This document shows, piece by piece, positions 27,394 through 28,700 of a DNA stretch of 28,700 nt (position 1 is the first letter of the stretch; each line of letters opens with the position of its first letter). Both the position numbers and the translations under genes were made by a program. The stretch spans positions 45,001 to 73,700 of the forward strand of contig CAUYUJ010004022.1 of the NCBI GenBank assembly GCA_963575745.1, given 5' to 3'. Under the pieces are notes generated by a model. It worked only from the letters and a program-made list of their open reading frames with translations, was not told where the DNA came from and did not search any database. This stretch comes from Prorocentrum cordatum. Its lineage: Eukaryota > Sar > Dinophyceae > Prorocentrales > Prorocentraceae.

Positions 27394-27535
27394 TAATCAA
27401 GGTGCCAACAACCCAGCTTGAGACCTGTGACATTCCCTGAAACAAAACAGGGTGCGAGCCCTGGAGGAGACACGTCAATTGAATAAACACCATGGTCACA
27501 GGAGGGGGGATCAATAATACTTATTTTCAATCAAC
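27394..27535 (-). repeat. Dispersed repeat block a, right copy
   Basis: Inverse of 3500-3645: ACAGGGTGCGAGC and GGGGGGATCAATAAT are the clearest anchors. Confidence 0.8.
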
Positions 27536-27635
27536 AATGACCCCAATGCGACCCTACCGGAATTGGAGCCTCTAGGAAAGCAACATTCGTAGGAGCGGTA
27601 AACGCCGTCCTCCTCCTTCTCCTCATCGTCTTAGT

Positions 27636-27648
27636 TGTAGCAGTAGCG

Positions 27649-27729
<81 letters not shown>

Positions 27730-27730
27730 A

Positions 27731-27820
<90 letters not shown>

Positions 27821-27827
27821 GGTAGTG

Positions 27828-27920
<93 letters not shown>

Positions 27921-27939
27921 ATAGTAGTAGCAGCAGCAG
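27636..27939. repeat. Long (GTA)n microsatellite
   Basis: About 300 bp of GTA with rare interruptions (AATAGTAGT, GGTAGTGGT). The poly-Val, poly-Leu and poly-Tyr frames are artefacts. Confidence 0.98.
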
Positions 27940-27957
27940 CAGCAATAGTGGATGCTG

Positions 27958-28113
27958 TGCTGCGCTATGCTATTCTATGCTATGCTCTGCTCTGCTATGC
28001 TGTGTTATGCTATGCTGCGCAATGCTATGCTGGGCTAGGCTAAACTAGGCTATGCTATGCTATGCTGCGCTATGCTATGCTGCGCTATGCTATGCTATGC
28101 TGTGCTATGCTAT
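27958..28113. repeat. (GCTAT)n pentanucleotide array
   Basis: GCTAT units with GCTGC, GCTGT and GCTCT variants. Confidence 0.95.
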
Positions 28114-28268
28114 GCTTTTGGTTTGCCTTCGCTTTTGCCTTCACGTTTGCCTTTGCGGTTGCTGTTGCTTGGCACCCAGGGAGCGCAACTGGGGGAACCG
28201 CGCGTTTGCTTTTACCTTTGCTGTTGCTTTTGCTTGGCTCCCAAGGGACTGGGGGAACCGCTCGGGGC
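28114..28268. repeat. ~70-bp duplication with TTTGC runs
   Basis: GTTGCTGTTGCTTGGCACCC…CTGGGGGAACCG is followed by GCTGTTGCTTTTGCTTGGCT…CTGGGGGAACCG. Confidence 0.75.
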
Positions 28269-28544
28269 GGTTTGCCCTGCCCGGCCCCTTTAAGCCAAGC
28301 GAGTAAGAACCCTTCTAGGCAGAGCCTAGGTAGGGAACAACACCATCAGCAACAACAACAACGTTCTCAGAACACAAACCCGATGTGTTGAACCAAGACG
28401 GCCTCAGCCAGAAATGTTCTAAGACCATTCCGTGCAGACCACACAAGGTTTTCAGAACATTCTTTGGCGGACCTATAGGCGAGCCAGGACGCTTCGTCAC
28501 TGCTCGAGAACAAATCCCCCCGAAGATGCAACGCAACGATGCAG
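28269..28544. other. No gene recognised
   Basis: Contains GTTCTCAGAAC and similar short palindromes and a CCCCGAAGATGCAACGCAA motif shared with 24.2 kb. No supported exon. Confidence 0.35.
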
Positions 28545-28670
28545 CCTTCTGAGAGGTTTTCTAAGCCTTCCCCGAAAGCACCGAAAACCTCTCACAAAGA
28601 TGGGAGGGCTTCTGAGAAGCCCCGCCGCCTTCTGAGAGGGCCCTCTCCTTCTCACTTTCCCCCCCCCCCT
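28545..28670 (-). repeat. Dispersed TTCTGAGAAG-rich repeat, third copy
   Basis: CTTCTGAGAGG, GCCTTCCCCGAA, CTTCTGAGAAGCCCCGCCGC and CCTTCTGAGAGGGCCCTCTC match 20640-20755 in the same orientation and 5205-5340 inverted. Confidence 0.8.
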
Positions 28671-28700
28671 CGCTCGCCGCCGACATCTGGCGCCCCCCCA

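Noticed and set aside
27631-28043. Poly-Leu, poly-Tyr and poly-Val frames over the GTA array
   Set aside because: Microsatellite artefacts without unique sequence.

Overview
The window is nuclear DNA of a dinoflagellate. Three independent signs agree. (i) A perfect 22-nt match to the dinoflagellate spliced leader lies at 13065-13086 (minus strand). (ii) One split gene uses GA, GC and GT intron donors, and every acceptor is followed by G (AG|G). (iii) The DNA is GC-rich, gene-poor and crowded with micro-, mini- and satellite repeats. The genus cannot be settled by reading alone.

Two gene-like loci are well supported, both on the minus strand. The first, at 20809-23878, is a multi-exon PIAS/SIZ-type SUMO E3 ligase. 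Five exons join in phase across four introns and give a PINIT domain followed by an SP-RING (MIZ) zinc finger; the N-terminus is outside the visible exons. A coding-like segment at 5407-5516 could be a further 3' exon. The second, at 9677-13086, is a reverse-transcribed and reinserted mRNA. It has a spliced-leader relic at its 5' end, an intronless coding region (signal peptide, beta-rich module, Pro/Thr linker, nine RCC1-like repeats, GDPH/VWD-like tail), a 3' UTR, a short poly(A) tail and a 17-19 bp target-site duplication. It landed inside one unit of a 374-bp tandem repeat, and the next unit preserves the uninterrupted site. A 5-bp tandem duplication breaks its reading frame, so it is called a pseudogene.

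Layout. 1-3.5 kb: a ~1.75-kb superunit present twice, each with a TCACTCAGACT-type minisatellite, a 152-bp satellite, a GGAGGCC-rich tract and a ~55-bp tandem repeat. 3.5-5.4 kb: four repeat blocks that recur in reverse order and opposite orientation at 27.5-20.6 kb. 5.4-9.5 kb: possible exon, G-tracts, a ~560-bp direct duplication, tetranucleotide and ~80-bp tandem repeats. 9.5-13.7 kb: 374-bp repeat split by the retrocopy. 14.75-15.4 kb: very long CTC tract around a unique island. 15.4-17.8 kb: GC-rich short-motif families and foldback elements. 18.6-19.6 kb: ~89-bp tandem array. 20-24 kb: the SUMO ligase gene with repeats in its introns. 24.4-28.7 kb: microsatellites, the expanded right copy of the inverted repeat, an AT-rich 250-bp tandem repeat, and long GTA and GCTAT arrays.

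The two loci show no functional link. If the 5.4-kb exon belongs to the ligase, the retrocopy sits in the same orientation inside one very long intron. Most long open frames in the window are by-products of repeats and were left out.
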